A program made the translations under genes and the position numbers. From contig NZ_VFVY01000010.1 of assembly GCF_006442315.1 (NCBI RefSeq), positions 124,001-188,000 of the forward strand: a stretch of 64,000 bases of DNA. The letters are read 5' to 3'. The stretch is from Mesorhizobium sp. B2-3-4 (GTDB lineage: Bacteria > Pseudomonadota > Alphaproteobacteria > Rhizobiales > Rhizobiaceae). Of the stretch, positions 45,281 through 54,010 are shown in pieces (position 1 is the stretch's first letter; each line of letters opens with the position of its first letter). The notes beneath the pieces were generated by a model. The model saw only the letters and a program-made list of their open reading frames with translations. It was not told where the DNA came from and made no database searches.

Positions 45281-46129
45281 CTATCCTTTGACCGCACCGG
45301 CGGTCAGGCCGGTGACGAGATAGCGTTGCAGGAAGGCGAAGAAGATGCAGACCGGGATAAGCGCCAGGATGGAGGCGGCCATCATCTGCCCCCAGTCGAC
45401 GGCGAACTTGCCGATGAAGGTCAGCAGCCCGACGGCGAAGGTCTTCTGGTCGTCGCTGGAAATCAGCATCAGCGCGAACAACAGCTCGCTCCAGGCGGCG
45501 GTGAAGACGAAGCCGAGCGTCGCCCCCATGCCCGGCAGCGTCAGCGGCACGATCACGCGGCGCATCGCCTGCGCGCGGGTACAGCCGTCGATCATCGCCG
45601 CCTCCTCCAGATCCTTCGGGATGCCGTCGAAGAAGGACTGCATCAGGAAGGTGGCGAAGGCGGTGTTGAAGGCGGTGTAGATGATGATCAGCCCGGTCAG
45701 GCTGTTGATCAGACCGATCTCGCCCATCACGCGGTAGATCGGCGGAATGACCATCACCAACGGGAAGGTCTGGGTCAGAAGCAGCATCAGCGCCAGCGCC
45801 GCCTTGCCGCGGAAGGTGAAGCGCGACATGGCGTAGCCGGCAAGCGTTGCGATCACCGTGACCAGCGCCGCCGTCGACACCGAGACGATGACGCTGTTGA
45901 GGAAATAGCGCGGGAAGTCGGTCGCTTCGAGCACGGTGGCGAAATTTCGCAGCGTCATCTGCGACGGCCAGAAGGTGATGCCCTCGGAATAGAGAAGCCG
46001 CTCCGGCGTGACCGAGATCTTCAGCGTCCAATAGATCGGGAACAGCGCAAAGACCACATAGGCCGCGATCGCCGCATAGAGGCCGACGCCGCCGAAAAAC
46101 CGTTGCGAGGTTGTGCGTCCGGCGATCAT
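45281..46129 (-). CDS. ABC importer permease, MalG type
   Basis: 282 residues with six membrane spans. The EAA loop is EEAAMIDGCTRAQAMRRVIVPLTLPG, which docks onto the ATPase. YWTLKISVTPERL near the N-terminus and the ending GLTAGAVKG are typical of CUT1 inner permeases. The start overlaps the stop of the partner permease as ATGA, so translation is coupled. Confidence 0.93.
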   Translation of the reverse strand: MIAGRTTSQRFFGGVGLYAAIAAYVVFALFPIYWTLKISVTPERLLYSEGITFWPSQMTLRNFATVLEATDFPRYFLNSVIVSVSTAALVTVIATLAGYAMSRFTFRGKAALALMLLLTQTFPLVMVIPPIYRVMGEIGLINSLTGLIIIYTAFNTAFATFLMQSFFDGIPKDLEEAAMIDGCTRAQAMRRVIVPLTLPGMGATLGFVFTAAWSELLFALMLISSDDQKTFAVGLLTFIGKFAVDWGQMMAASILALIPVCIFFAFLQRYLVTGLTAGAVKG

Positions 46130-47052
46130 CAGACGTGCCTCACCAGGCTGCGTCGGATACCGATCAGAACAATCGCATAGGCAATGAGCAGCACCAGCAA
46201 GAGCACGGCGACCGCCGAGGCATAACCCTTGTCCAGCGACTTGAAGGCGCTGACATAGATGTAGACCGGCACGGTATTGGTCGAGCCGGCGGGCCCGCCC
46301 TCGGTCATGACGAAGATCAGGTCGGCAAAAGTCGCGATCCAGATGGTGCGCAGCATGACGGTTATGGCGATGGTCGGCGCCAGGAAAGGCAGCGTCACCT
46401 TGGTGAAGCGTTGCCAGGGCGAAGCGCCGTCGATGGCCGCCGCCTCGTGCAGTTCCGAAGGGATCGATTTCAGCGCCGCCAGCAGCGTGATGGCGAAGAA
46501 CGGAATGCCGAACCAGACATTGGCGACGATCGGGCCCCACATTGCGGTCGAAGGGTCGGAAAGCACGTTGGTCGGCTCGGCCTTCAGCCCCAGGGCGAAC
46601 AGCCAGTGCGGCAGCGGACCGATGATCGGATTGAACAGCCAGGCCCATGTCAGTCCCGACAGGAAGGACGGCACCGCCCAGGGCAGGAAGACCAGGGCCT
46701 GCACCGCCTTGCGACCGGCAAAAGGCTTGTCGAGCAGCAGTGCCAGGCCGAGGCCGAGGAAGAACTGGAAGAACAGGCTGGCGACCGTCCACCACAGCGT
46801 GTTGACCAGCGCCTGGCCCAGCACCTGGTCCGACAGCATCGCCTGATACTGGCCGAGCCCGACATATTCCGACTTGAAGGCGGAAAACTTGCGAAAGGAA
46901 TAGCTGATGCCGATGACCAGCGGCACCAAAAGCACCACGACCAGCAGGATGATCGCCGGGCTGAGATAGAGCCAGGGCTCGAAAGTCGCATAGGAGAACC
47001 GCTTCCTTCGCGGCCTGCCTGCGGATCGAATTTCGGACACGGCGTAGGTCAT
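46129..47052 (-). CDS. ABC importer permease, MalF/UgpA type
   Basis: 307 residues with six membrane spans. The EAA loop is HEAAAIDGASPWQRFTKVTLPFLAP. An Arg-rich N-terminus (GRPRRKRFSYATFEPWLYLSPAI) fits the family. ATG at 47052 (MTYAVSEIRS) is chosen because the further upstream open frame runs into the palindromic repeat region. It forms the channel with the downstream MalG-type permease. Confidence 0.92.
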   Translation of the reverse strand: MTYAVSEIRSAGRPRRKRFSYATFEPWLYLSPAIILLVVVLLVPLVIGISYSFRKFSAFKSEYVGLGQYQAMLSDQVLGQALVNTLWWTVASLFFQFFLGLGLALLLDKPFAGRKAVQALVFLPWAVPSFLSGLTWAWLFNPIIGPLPHWLFALGLKAEPTNVLSDPSTAMWGPIVANVWFGIPFFAITLLAALKSIPSELHEAAAIDGASPWQRFTKVTLPFLAPTIAITVMLRTIWIATFADLIFVMTEGGPAGSTNTVPVYIYVSAFKSLDKGYASAVAVLLLVLLIAYAIVLIGIRRSLVRHV

Positions 47053-47095
47053 ACGGTGCTCACAGTGGAAGGTGGATGCCGGCGTGGCAACAGCA

Positions 47096-47222
47096 CCCTT
47101 CTCCCCGTTCAACGGGGAGAAGATGCCGGCAGGCAGATGAGGGGCGCTGAGTCGGCAGAAGCTGGCGCCGCCCCTCATCCGTCACTTCGTGACACCTTCT
47201 CCTCGTGAACGGAGAGAAGGGA
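47096..47222. repeat. RIME-like palindromic intergenic element
   Basis: A mosaic of inverted repeats. A 12-base perfect hairpin, CTTCTCCCCGTT and its complement with a one-base centre, lies at 47098-47122. A GATGAGGGGC / GCCCCTCATC pair lies at 47136-47145 and 47170-47179. Further parts are GTCAC-ttc-GTGAC at 47181-47193 and an imperfect CCTTCTC / GAGAGAAGG hairpin to the right edge. The CTTCTCCCCG-CGGGGAGAAG and CCCCTCATC blocks are those of rhizobial RIME elements. It lies between the binding-protein and first permease genes of one operon. Confidence 0.8.
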
Positions 47223-47229
47223 AGGAAAA

Positions 47230-48507
47230 CTACTTCTTGTTCTTGGCCAGCCAGTCCTGCTGTTCCTTGGTCAGGAAGGCAGCCCACTGGTCGGCGACGT
47301 CCTTGGCCGTCTTCTGGCCGAGCAGCACTTCCTGGAAGTTCTTGATCGCCACCTGGTCGACGAAATTGCCGAGGTTTTCGAGATGCGTCGGCGGCGTCAC
47401 CATTTCATACTTGGAGCTGTCGCTGAGTTCGGTGAACCAGCCCTTGAACTGCTCGGTCTTGAAATGCGGATCCTGGTCGGCGCCGTTGTGGATCGGCACG
47501 ACGCCGACCTCCTTGGCCCATTCCAGATTATCCTTCGGCGACAGCAGCGTCGCCATCAGCTTCCAGGCGTCGTCCTTGTGCTGCGAATTGGCAAACATCG
47601 CCCAACCGGCATAGCCGAGCGTCGGATAGGATTTGCCGCTCGGGCCGGTCGGCAACGGCGCCACGGCGAAATCGTCGGCGCTCATCTTGTCGGCGATGCC
47701 GAGCAGAGCGTCGGGATCCTGGTTCAGCATGGCGCAAGTGCCGGAATAGAAGCCGGTGACCGTCTCGTTGAAGCCCCAGCTCACCGCATCCTTCGGCGCC
47801 AGGCCGTCCTTGTACATGTCGGCCAGCATCTGCAGGCCCTTGACCGAGCCTTCGTCGTTGATGGTCGAGGTGCCGTCCTCGTTGAAATAGCCGCCCTTAC
47901 CCTGAGCGATGTTCATGAACATATGCATCCCGTTGAAGGCACCCGGGCCGCCGCGCAGGCAGTAGCCGTATTTGCCCGGAATGGCGGAGATCTTCTTGGA
48001 ATCGGCGACGAACTCGTCCAGCGTCGCCGGCGGGCCGTCGAGCCCGGCTTCCTTGAACAGTTTCTTGTTCCAGAACAGCGCGTTCACATAGTAGCCGTAA
48101 GGGATCATGAACTGGGTGTTGTTGACGGTCGAGCCGAACTGCTTGGCACGGTCGCCGAGCGTCTTGGCATCGTCCCATTTGGCCATATAGGGGCCGAGGT
48201 CCTCGAGCTGCGCATTGTTGGCGTAGAGGCCCATCCAGCGCTCCGGCATCTCGACGACGTCGGGCGTGTCGCCGGCCTGCACCATGGTCAGGAATTTCTC
48301 GAAGGCCTGCCCCCAAGGCAGCGAAACCAGCTCGACCTTGACGCCGGGATTGGCGGCTTCGAATTCGGCGATCTGCTTCTTCAGGAACTCGGTGCGCGGC
48401 GGGCTGGTGATCACTTCGACCATTTTCAGGGTCGAATCGGCGAGCGCACCACCGGCGGAAATCGCCAGCCCCGCAACGGTGGCAAGCATGACGGTCAGTT
48501 TTTTCAT
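47230..48507 (-). CDS. ABC importer solute-binding protein (CUT1 family)
   Basis: 425 residues. Signal peptide MKKLTVMLATVAGLAISAGGALA. Family 1 solute-binding pattern: EFLKKQIAEFEAANPGVKVELVSLPWGQAFEKFLTMVQAGDTPDVVEMPERW, and later PTLGYAGWAMFANSQHKDDAWKLM. It captures the substrate in the periplasm and delivers it to the two permeases downstream. CUT1 members usually bind sugars, polyols or glycerol phosphates, but the operon partner is a Cys/Met enzyme. ATG at 48507 has GGGAG eight bases upstream. Confidence 0.93.
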   Translation of the reverse strand: MKKLTVMLATVAGLAISAGGALADSTLKMVEVITSPPRTEFLKKQIAEFEAANPGVKVELVSLPWGQAFEKFLTMVQAGDTPDVVEMPERWMGLYANNAQLEDLGPYMAKWDDAKTLGDRAKQFGSTVNNTQFMIPYGYYVNALFWNKKLFKEAGLDGPPATLDEFVADSKKISAIPGKYGYCLRGGPGAFNGMHMFMNIAQGKGGYFNEDGTSTINDEGSVKGLQMLADMYKDGLAPKDAVSWGFNETVTGFYSGTCAMLNQDPDALLGIADKMSADDFAVAPLPTGPSGKSYPTLGYAGWAMFANSQHKDDAWKLMATLLSPKDNLEWAKEVGVVPIHNGADQDPHFKTEQFKGWFTELSDSSKYEMVTPPTHLENLGNFVDQVAIKNFQEVLLGQKTAKDVADQWAAFLTKEQQDWLAKNKK

Positions 48508-48536
48508 GTTCAAGACTCCCATTTTGAACCCGCTTG

Positions 48537-49724
48537 TTATTTTCTGGCTTTTTCGAAGGCCTGGGCGATATCGGCCCACAGGTCCTCGACACTTTCCAAT
48601 CCGACATTGAAGCGGATGGTTCGGGGGCTGACGCCGAAGCGCGCCATCGAATTCAGTCCCGGCGTCTGCTCCAGCGACGCCTTGGCCGGTACGACCAGAC
48701 TCTCATGCCCACCCCAGCTGACGCCGATGCGGAAGAACTTCAACGCGTCTACGAAGACCGGGATGTCGATGTCGTCCGTCACCTCGAAGGAGAACAGCCC
48801 GGCATAACCCGCCAGCGTCGCCTTGCCCGGATGGTTCGAATAGGCGGGGTGGTTGACCCGCTCGACATTGCCGTGTGCCTTCAGCCGCTCGGCGATGGTG
48901 AGCCCGCTCTTCATATGGTGCGGCAGGCGCAGCGGCAGTGTGCGCAGGCCGCGCAGCAACAGCCAGGCCTCGAACGGCGACAGTTTGCCGCCGAGATAGG
49001 AATAGGTCTGCTCGTTGATGTGCTTGATATGCACGGCCGAGCCCGCCACCACGCCGGCAACGGTATCGCTATGGCCGCCGAGATATTTCGACGCCGAGTG
49101 CAGCACCAGGTCGACGCCATGCGTGAACGGCTTCTGGAACACCGGCGTCGCCCAGGAATTGTCGATGGTGGTGATGATGCCATGCTCTTTCGCCAGCCGG
49201 GTCAGGTGCGGCAGGTCCTGCAGCTCGAACATCATCGAGGTCGGGCTCTCCAGGTAAAGCAGCTTGGCGCCTGGCAAGGCCGCCGCCACCGCATCCGGAT
49301 CGGAGCCGTCAACATAGTCGACCTTGATATTGAGCCGCGGCAAGAGCCGCTCGAACAGCCGGTAGGCATCGCCATAGCAGTTGCGCACCGCCACGATGCG
49401 CTCGCCGGCGCCGACAAAGGCAAGCACCGTGGCGCTGATCGCCGCCATGCCGCTGGAGAAGCCGCGCGCCGCCTCGGCGCCCTCTAGTGCCGCGACACGC
49501 GCCTCGAATTCCATCACCGTCGGATTGTCACCGCGCGAATAGATCGGCTGCTTTCGTTTGCCGGCAAACGTGTCGGCCATTTCGGCATAGTTGGCGAAGG
49601 TGAACAGCGAGGTCTGGTAGATCGGCGGCACCACAGCGCCGCCCGGAAACGGTTCGTCATGCGCCAGAAGCGTCGCCGCCTCGGCGAGATAATCGTGGTC
49701 AAAACCTGATGGATGCTCGTTCAT
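48537..49724 (-). CDS. Cys/Met metabolism PLP-dependent enzyme
   Basis: 395 residues of the cystathionine gamma-synthase/beta-lyase and methionine gamma-lyase family. The schiff-base lysine is K213 in HSASKYLGGHSD. IYSRGDNPTV holds the phosphate-contacting Tyr/Arg loop, and TTIDNSWATPVFQKPF holds the PLP-ring aspartate. The C-terminal SWGGHESLVVP with the substrate-binding arginine in TIRFNVGLE fits. Exact reaction (lyase or synthase) cannot be read. It overlaps the regulator gene by ATGA and lies 29 bases before the solute-binding protein gene, so it belongs to the importer operon. Confidence 0.9.
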   Translation of the reverse strand: MNEHPSGFDHDYLAEAATLLAHDEPFPGGAVVPPIYQTSLFTFANYAEMADTFAGKRKQPIYSRGDNPTVMEFEARVAALEGAEAARGFSSGMAAISATVLAFVGAGERIVAVRNCYGDAYRLFERLLPRLNIKVDYVDGSDPDAVAAALPGAKLLYLESPTSMMFELQDLPHLTRLAKEHGIITTIDNSWATPVFQKPFTHGVDLVLHSASKYLGGHSDTVAGVVAGSAVHIKHINEQTYSYLGGKLSPFEAWLLLRGLRTLPLRLPHHMKSGLTIAERLKAHGNVERVNHPAYSNHPGKATLAGYAGLFSFEVTDDIDIPVFVDALKFFRIGVSWGGHESLVVPAKASLEQTPGLNSMARFGVSPRTIRFNVGLESVEDLWADIAQAFEKARK

Positions 49725-50455
49725 GTCTGGCCCAGGAATTTGAGTTTGGCCGCACCGCGCTTCAAGTCGTCCTCGACGGTGGCGATCAGCTTCAGCGCCT
49801 CGTCGCGCGCGCCTTGCGGATCGCGCGCGGCAATGCGTTCGTAGATGGTGCGATGGTAGGGAAAGCTGGCGTGGCCAAAGTCGCGCACGCCGAGCGGATG
49901 CTCCCAGAAACGGTGGAACAGCTCATGCATGGCCGCGATGATCTGTTCGAACAGCGGATTTCCGGAGACCCGGTAGATCGCCTGATGGAACTCCCAGTCC
50001 TCTTCGGAAGACATGCCGTCGCGGGTGCGGAACGCCTGCTCCATGATGTCGAGCTTGCGTTCGATCTCGGTGATGTCGGCGACGCTGGCGCGCTCGGCGC
50101 AGAGGGCTGCCGCCTCCGCTTCCAGCGCGCGGCGGATTTCCAGCGTCTGCATCAAGCTGGTGAAATCGTTGCCGCCGGCAAGCGTGAGCGGCAAATGCAG
50201 CATGTCGGGTGAGACGGCCGCCTTGAGATAGGTGCCGCTGCCTTGCCGGCGCTCGACCAGGCCCAGCCCTTCCCACCTGGTCAGCGCCTCGCGCACCGTG
50301 TTGCGGCTGACCTTGAGCCGCTCGGCCAGAATACGCTCGGTCGGCAGCCGCTCGCCGGGCTGCAAGGCCTCGGCGCGAACGAAGCCAACCAACGCCTTCA
50401 GCACGGCGTCATCGCGCGCCGTCGTCTGGATGGGTGGCAGGCTGTTCTGGTCCAC
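49721..50455 (-). CDS. GntR-family regulator, FadR subfamily
   Basis: 244 residues. The N-terminal winged helix-turn-helix is LQPGERLPTERILAERLKVSRNTVREALTRWEGLGLVERRQGSGTYL. The C-terminal FCD all-helical effector domain (residues ~90-230) has WEFHQAIYRVSGNPLFEQI and YHRTIYERIAARD, with histidines that bind metal or a carboxylate ligand. GTG at 50455 is preceded by GGAGGAGAT at ideal spacing; the longer open frame is not needed. First gene of the leftward operon, probably controlling it through the operator 19 bases upstream. Confidence 0.93.
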   Translation of the reverse strand: MDQNSLPPIQTTARDDAVLKALVGFVRAEALQPGERLPTERILAERLKVSRNTVREALTRWEGLGLVERRQGSGTYLKAAVSPDMLHLPLTLAGGNDFTSLMQTLEIRRALEAEAAALCAERASVADITEIERKLDIMEQAFRTRDGMSSEEDWEFHQAIYRVSGNPLFEQIIAAMHELFHRFWEHPLGVRDFGHASFPYHRTIYERIAARDPQGARDEALKLIATVEDDLKRGAAKLKFLGQT

Positions 50456-50473
50456 ATCTCCTCCAAGTGGTCC

Positions 50474-50489
50474 AATGGTCCAACCAATT
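50474..50489. promoter_or_regulatory. FadR/GntR-type operator
   Basis: AATGGTCCAACCAATT contains TGGT-CCA-ACCA, the TGGT-N3-ACCA core of FadR-subfamily operators such as those of PdhR and LldR. A second TGGTCCAA lies directly adjacent (50468-50475), so the site may bind two dimers or extend. It lies just before the regulator's ribosome-binding site, where binding would block transcription. Confidence 0.7.
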
Positions 50490-50564
50490 CCTGCATAGAT
50501 AGAACCTCCTGTCAATCGCTTGTCAGGAGGCGCTCGAGTTGTTGAAGCCTGTGAAGCGCTGTGT

Positions 50565-52061
50565 TCAGACTTTGGCGGCAGCCGGTCCGAACCATCTGGT
50601 TAGGGCGTCGGCCAATCCCCGCTGGTCTGCAATTCCAACCCAGGCCACATACCCATCCGGCCGGATCAGCACGGCCTCCGGCGCGACGACCGTTCCAAGT
50701 ACGGGAAGCTCCCAGGCGCCGGCATAGACGGCATCGACCTGTCTGATGCGGCCGGCCCACGGCGCTATGTCCAGCCTGCCTGGTTCACCCAGGTTGACGA
50801 GCACCGGCTGGGCGTCGTGCAGCAAGGTAAAAAGCCGCAACGGACCATTGGCGGTGAGCAGATCGAGGTCGGGCATTCGTCGCCCAAGCAGCGCATGCCC
50901 TTCCCCGAAATCGTAGTGCAGACCCAGGCCAGACATCTCCCCGGCGATCCGTTTGCGTGGCTCGTCCATGGCGAGCAGTTCGGCAACCGTGTCGCCGAGA
51001 GCCTTGGTGCGCGCATCCATACGACGAAGCGCGACCTGCGCCATCGTGTTGCGCAACACGCGGGCGGCGACCGGATGGCGCTCGGCATGGTAGCTGTCGA
51101 GCAGGCTTTCCGGTGAGATCCGCTTGACCACCTGGGCCAGCTTCCATCCCAGATTGACCGCGTCCTGCACGCCGATATTGAGCCCCTGCCCGCCCATCGG
51201 CGGATGGATATGCGCGGCGTCGCCGGCCAGCAGGACACGCCTGTTGCGATAAGCAGCGGCCTGGCGCGTCATATCGGTGAAGCGGGAAATCCAGGTTGGA
51301 TTGTGGACCCCGAAGTCGGTGCCATAGGCAGCGACAAGCGCCTCGCTGAGATCGTTCAGCGTCGGTTCGCCACCGAGGGTCAGTTGTCGCTCGGTCAGCA
51401 CGACCCCCACCCGGCCGCCGTCCTCCAGCTTACCCATCGCATGAGTTCCATGGGCGTCGCTGCGAAAACCCAATGCCGGTTCCCTAGACATTTCGACTTC
51501 GGCGATCATCCAGCTCATCGTCGGATCCCATCCGTCGAACGCGATATCAGCCGCCTTGCGGATCATGCTGCGTCCACCATCGCAGCCGACCAGGTACTGC
51601 GCCCTCAACCGTTGGCCGCCGGACAAATCAAGGTCGACGCCGTCATCATCCTGCGCGAAGTCGGTAACGTCCTGTCCGCGATAGATCGGCACGTTCAGCT
51701 CGCCGACCCAGTCGGCCAGGATGCGCTCGATGTGGTTCTGCCGCAGGCCGAGCACATAATTGTGCCGGCTGGGAAAATCGCCGATGTCCAGCTTGACCAT
51801 GTTGAAGCCCACCGATCGCGAAGGCTGTCCCTGGGACACGAAGCGGTCGGCAATGCCACGCTGGTCGAGCACCTCGATGGTCCGGGCATGCAGGCCGCCC
51901 GCGCGCGAACCGATGAGTTGCTGGGTCGGCCGCCGCTCGACAATGGCCACGTCGACTTTGGCCAGCGCGAGTTCCCCAGCCAGCATAAGCCCTGTCGGGC
52001 CGCTCCCGGCGATCAGCACCGCATGATCTTCTCGTCCATCCGTCGGTATCGATACCGGCAT
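50565..52061 (-). CDS. FAD-dependent aromatic-ring-type monooxygenase
   Basis: 498 residues of the PheA/TfdB group of flavoprotein hydroxylases. FAD-binding motifs are AVLIAGSGPTGLMLAGELALAKV (GxGxxG), the DG motif VGCDGGRSMIRKAA, and GDAAHIHPPMGGQGLNIGVQD (GD motif). The C-terminal ~120 residues are the thioredoxin-like extension of this group. It hydroxylates an aromatic or polyketide-like substrate with NAD(P)H and O2; the substrate is unknown. ATG at 52061 has GGGAG upstream. It lies upstream of the GntR operon on the same strand, separated by about 110 bases that hold the operator. Confidence 0.88.
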   Translation of the reverse strand: MPVSIPTDGREDHAVLIAGSGPTGLMLAGELALAKVDVAIVERRPTQQLIGSRAGGLHARTIEVLDQRGIADRFVSQGQPSRSVGFNMVKLDIGDFPSRHNYVLGLRQNHIERILADWVGELNVPIYRGQDVTDFAQDDDGVDLDLSGGQRLRAQYLVGCDGGRSMIRKAADIAFDGWDPTMSWMIAEVEMSREPALGFRSDAHGTHAMGKLEDGGRVGVVLTERQLTLGGEPTLNDLSEALVAAYGTDFGVHNPTWISRFTDMTRQAAAYRNRRVLLAGDAAHIHPPMGGQGLNIGVQDAVNLGWKLAQVVKRISPESLLDSYHAERHPVAARVLRNTMAQVALRRMDARTKALGDTVAELLAMDEPRKRIAGEMSGLGLHYDFGEGHALLGRRMPDLDLLTANGPLRLFTLLHDAQPVLVNLGEPGRLDIAPWAGRIRQVDAVYAGAWELPVLGTVVAPEAVLIRPDGYVAWVGIADQRGLADALTRWFGPAAAKV

Positions 52062-52270
52062 TTGCTGCTCCCGTTTCCGTTGGCCAGGGCGTGGTTGTAC
52101 GGGAGGAGCCAGGTCTTGCCGCAAGACCCTTGTGCGCCATATGTATGTAGTGGAAGGGGTAGCGTTTTCCCCTGGCCTCCATGACCGTCTGCAAGAGCAG
52201 CTGTCAGGCAAAGCACGGAGGGCCATCGGTCAGAGACGCAGAACCGGCCGCCCATCGCGATTTTCAACGC

Positions 52271-52297
52271 ATAAAAAGCCCCTGAACTTCAGGGCTT
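52271..52297 (-). terminator. Rho-independent terminator, leftward
   Basis: On the left strand the stem AAGCCCTGAA / TTCAGGGGCTT (one bulged base) is followed by TTTTTATGCG. It is about 310 bases downstream of the pleD stop and so would end a long pleD 3' untranslated region, or a separate small leftward transcript. Confidence 0.7.
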
Positions 52298-52369
52298 GGC
52301 ACGGAGCCTTGATGTCATTTGAGACAAAGGGGGCCGGTCGGCGTTTGGCAGCGGTACGAGGAGGCCACT

Positions 52370-52567
52370 ATGTGCCAGCGCCGGCCGGCCGACCCCACGG
52401 ACCCAGGAGATGCGGCGGACCTGAGCATGGGGTATTCCCAGGGATCGAGCCGGCTATTTCCCTCGCGCCGGCTTCGTCTTGGCCAGCACATTTGCGCAAG
52501 AGCTTATGAAAATCAACAGTTTCTTAACCAAGGCTCGCGAATCGCTTGGATTAAGGTAAATGGGTAA
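52370..52567 (+). CDS. Possible small protein
   Basis: A 65-residue frame preceded by GAGGAGG at five bases from its ATG, a better ribosome-binding site than chance usually gives. The protein (MCQRRPADPTDPGDAADLSM...) is basic and Arg-rich with no recognised family, and its codon use does not look strongly coding. It may be spurious. Confidence 0.2.
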   Translation: MCQRRPADPTDPGDAADLSMGYSQGSSRLFPSRRLRLGQHICARAYENQQFLNQGSRIAWIKVNG

Positions 52568-52603
52568 CCCTGTTGGGTTGACCCGATAATCCGGCCTGGC
52601 CCG

Positions 52604-53977
52604 TCAGGCCGCCTTGGCGACGACGCGGTTGCGACCGCCGCTCTTGGCTTCGTAGAGCGCCAGATCGGCGCGCTTCATCAGGGCCGCCACCGTGTCCACG
52701 CCCTTCAGCACCGACGACACGCCGACGCTGACAGTGACCTCGATGGTTTTGCCGCCGGCGCCGATTTCAAACGGTTTCTGGGCGATTTCGGCACGAATGC
52801 GCTCGGCCACCTTCTCGGCCACGGCGCCATCGGTGTCGGGCATGACCACGACGAACTCTTCGCCGCCGAACCGGCAGGCAAGGTCAATGCCACGGACGTT
52901 CTTGCGCAGCCGCCGTGCGAATTCGCGCAGCACCTCGTCGCCGCCATCATGACCATGCGCGTCGTTGATCGACTTGAAGCGGTCGAGGTCGGTGATCATC
53001 ACCGATAGCGGCCGGCGCCGCGCCACGGCGCGATCGAACAACGTCTGCAGATGGCTGTCGAGGTAGCGACGATTGTGCAGCCCGGTCAGGCCATCGGTGA
53101 CCGCCATCTCGATGGTCTGGGTGACGCTGGCGCGCAGTTGGTCGTTGTAGCGTTTGCGCCGCACCTGGGTGCGCAGCCGCGCAGTCAGTTCCTGCTGGTC
53201 GATCGGCCGCATCAGATAGTCGTTGATACCGAGTTCGAGGCCGCGGATGATGCGCTCTTCCTCGCCTTCCTCCGCCAAAAGAATGATCGGCACGAAACGG
53301 GTGCGGTCGAGCGAGCGCAATTGCGAGCACAGCCTGAGCGGATCGAAATCGGCGAAGGCCGTCGAGATCATCACGCATTCATAGGGTGTTTCGGCGGCCT
53401 GGAAGAACCCGGCATGCGGATCGCCGGTGACGTCGAGGTCCGCCCGGTCGCGCAGCATCTTCTGAATGCGCTCGACCGACGATTTGCGTTCGTCGATCAG
53501 AAGCACTTTCGGCGTCGTGTCCTCGGAGGCGAAATTACGGCTCAAAAGTTCCTCGATGCCGATGTTGCGCGTTGTCGAGGCGCGCAACCGCAGTTCGTCG
53601 GTCAGCGACTTCAGGCGGACCAGGCTCTTGACGCGCGTCATCAGTTGCAGGTCGTTGACCGGCTTGGTGAGGAAGTCGTCCGCGCCGGCCTCGAGCCCGC
53701 GCACGCGATCGGAAACCTGGTCGAGCGCGGTGATCATGACCACTGGAATGTGTGACGTCGCCGGATCGCTCTTCAGCCGCCGGCAGACCTCGAACCCGTC
53801 CATTTCGGGCATCATCACGTCGAGAAGCACGACATCGACCTTGCCGTTCTCGCAGGTCTCGATCGCATCGAGCCCGTTGTTGGCGGTCAGCACCTCGAAA
53901 TATTCGGCCAGCAGGCGAACTTCCAGCAGCCTCACATTGGCAGGGATGTCGTCGACGACGAGGATCCGCGCGGTCAT
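52604..53977 (-). CDS. pleD: Response regulator/diguanylate cyclase PleD
   Basis: 457 residues with the PleD layout REC-REC-GGDEF. The first receiver has DD at the N-terminus and the phosphorylated aspartate (about residue 53) in VVLLDVMMPEMDGFE. The second receiver lacks the acceptor aspartate (CVMISTAFADFD) and acts as a dimerisation adaptor. The GGDEF domain has GGEEF with a complete inhibitory site RGID nine residues before. On phosphorylation it dimerises and makes c-di-GMP at the cell pole in Caulobacter. It follows divK by 33 bases, so it is co-transcribed. Confidence 0.95.
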   Translation of the reverse strand: MTARILVVDDIPANVRLLEVRLLAEYFEVLTANNGLDAIETCENGKVDVVLLDVMMPEMDGFEVCRRLKSDPATSHIPVVMITALDQVSDRVRGLEAGADDFLTKPVNDLQLMTRVKSLVRLKSLTDELRLRASTTRNIGIEELLSRNFASEDTTPKVLLIDERKSSVERIQKMLRDRADLDVTGDPHAGFFQAAETPYECVMISTAFADFDPLRLCSQLRSLDRTRFVPIILLAEEGEEERIIRGLELGINDYLMRPIDQQELTARLRTQVRRKRYNDQLRASVTQTIEMAVTDGLTGLHNRRYLDSHLQTLFDRAVARRRPLSVMITDLDRFKSINDAHGHDGGDEVLREFARRLRKNVRGIDLACRFGGEEFVVVMPDTDGAVAEKVAERIRAEIAQKPFEIGAGGKTIEVTVSVGVSSVLKGVDTVAALMKRADLALYEAKSGGRNRVVAKAA

Positions 53978-54010
53978 CTCACAAGGCTCCGGCTCGGCTG
54001 GAAGGGTGCA

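Larger units (their letters stand above)
52062..52603. other. Long gap between monooxygenase and pleD
   Basis: 542 bases. The left part is the monooxygenase promoter region. A leftward terminator lies at 52271-52297. Between it and the pleD stop are 306 bases with a possible small rightward gene (52370-52567) and a GGGTAACCC-tgtt-GGGTTGACCC hairpin at 52562-52584. No RNA family was recognised. Confidence 0.5.

Noticed and set aside
47096..47222. Insertion sequence remnant
   Set aside because: No transposase fragment or target duplication; the blocks match RIME-type palindromes instead.
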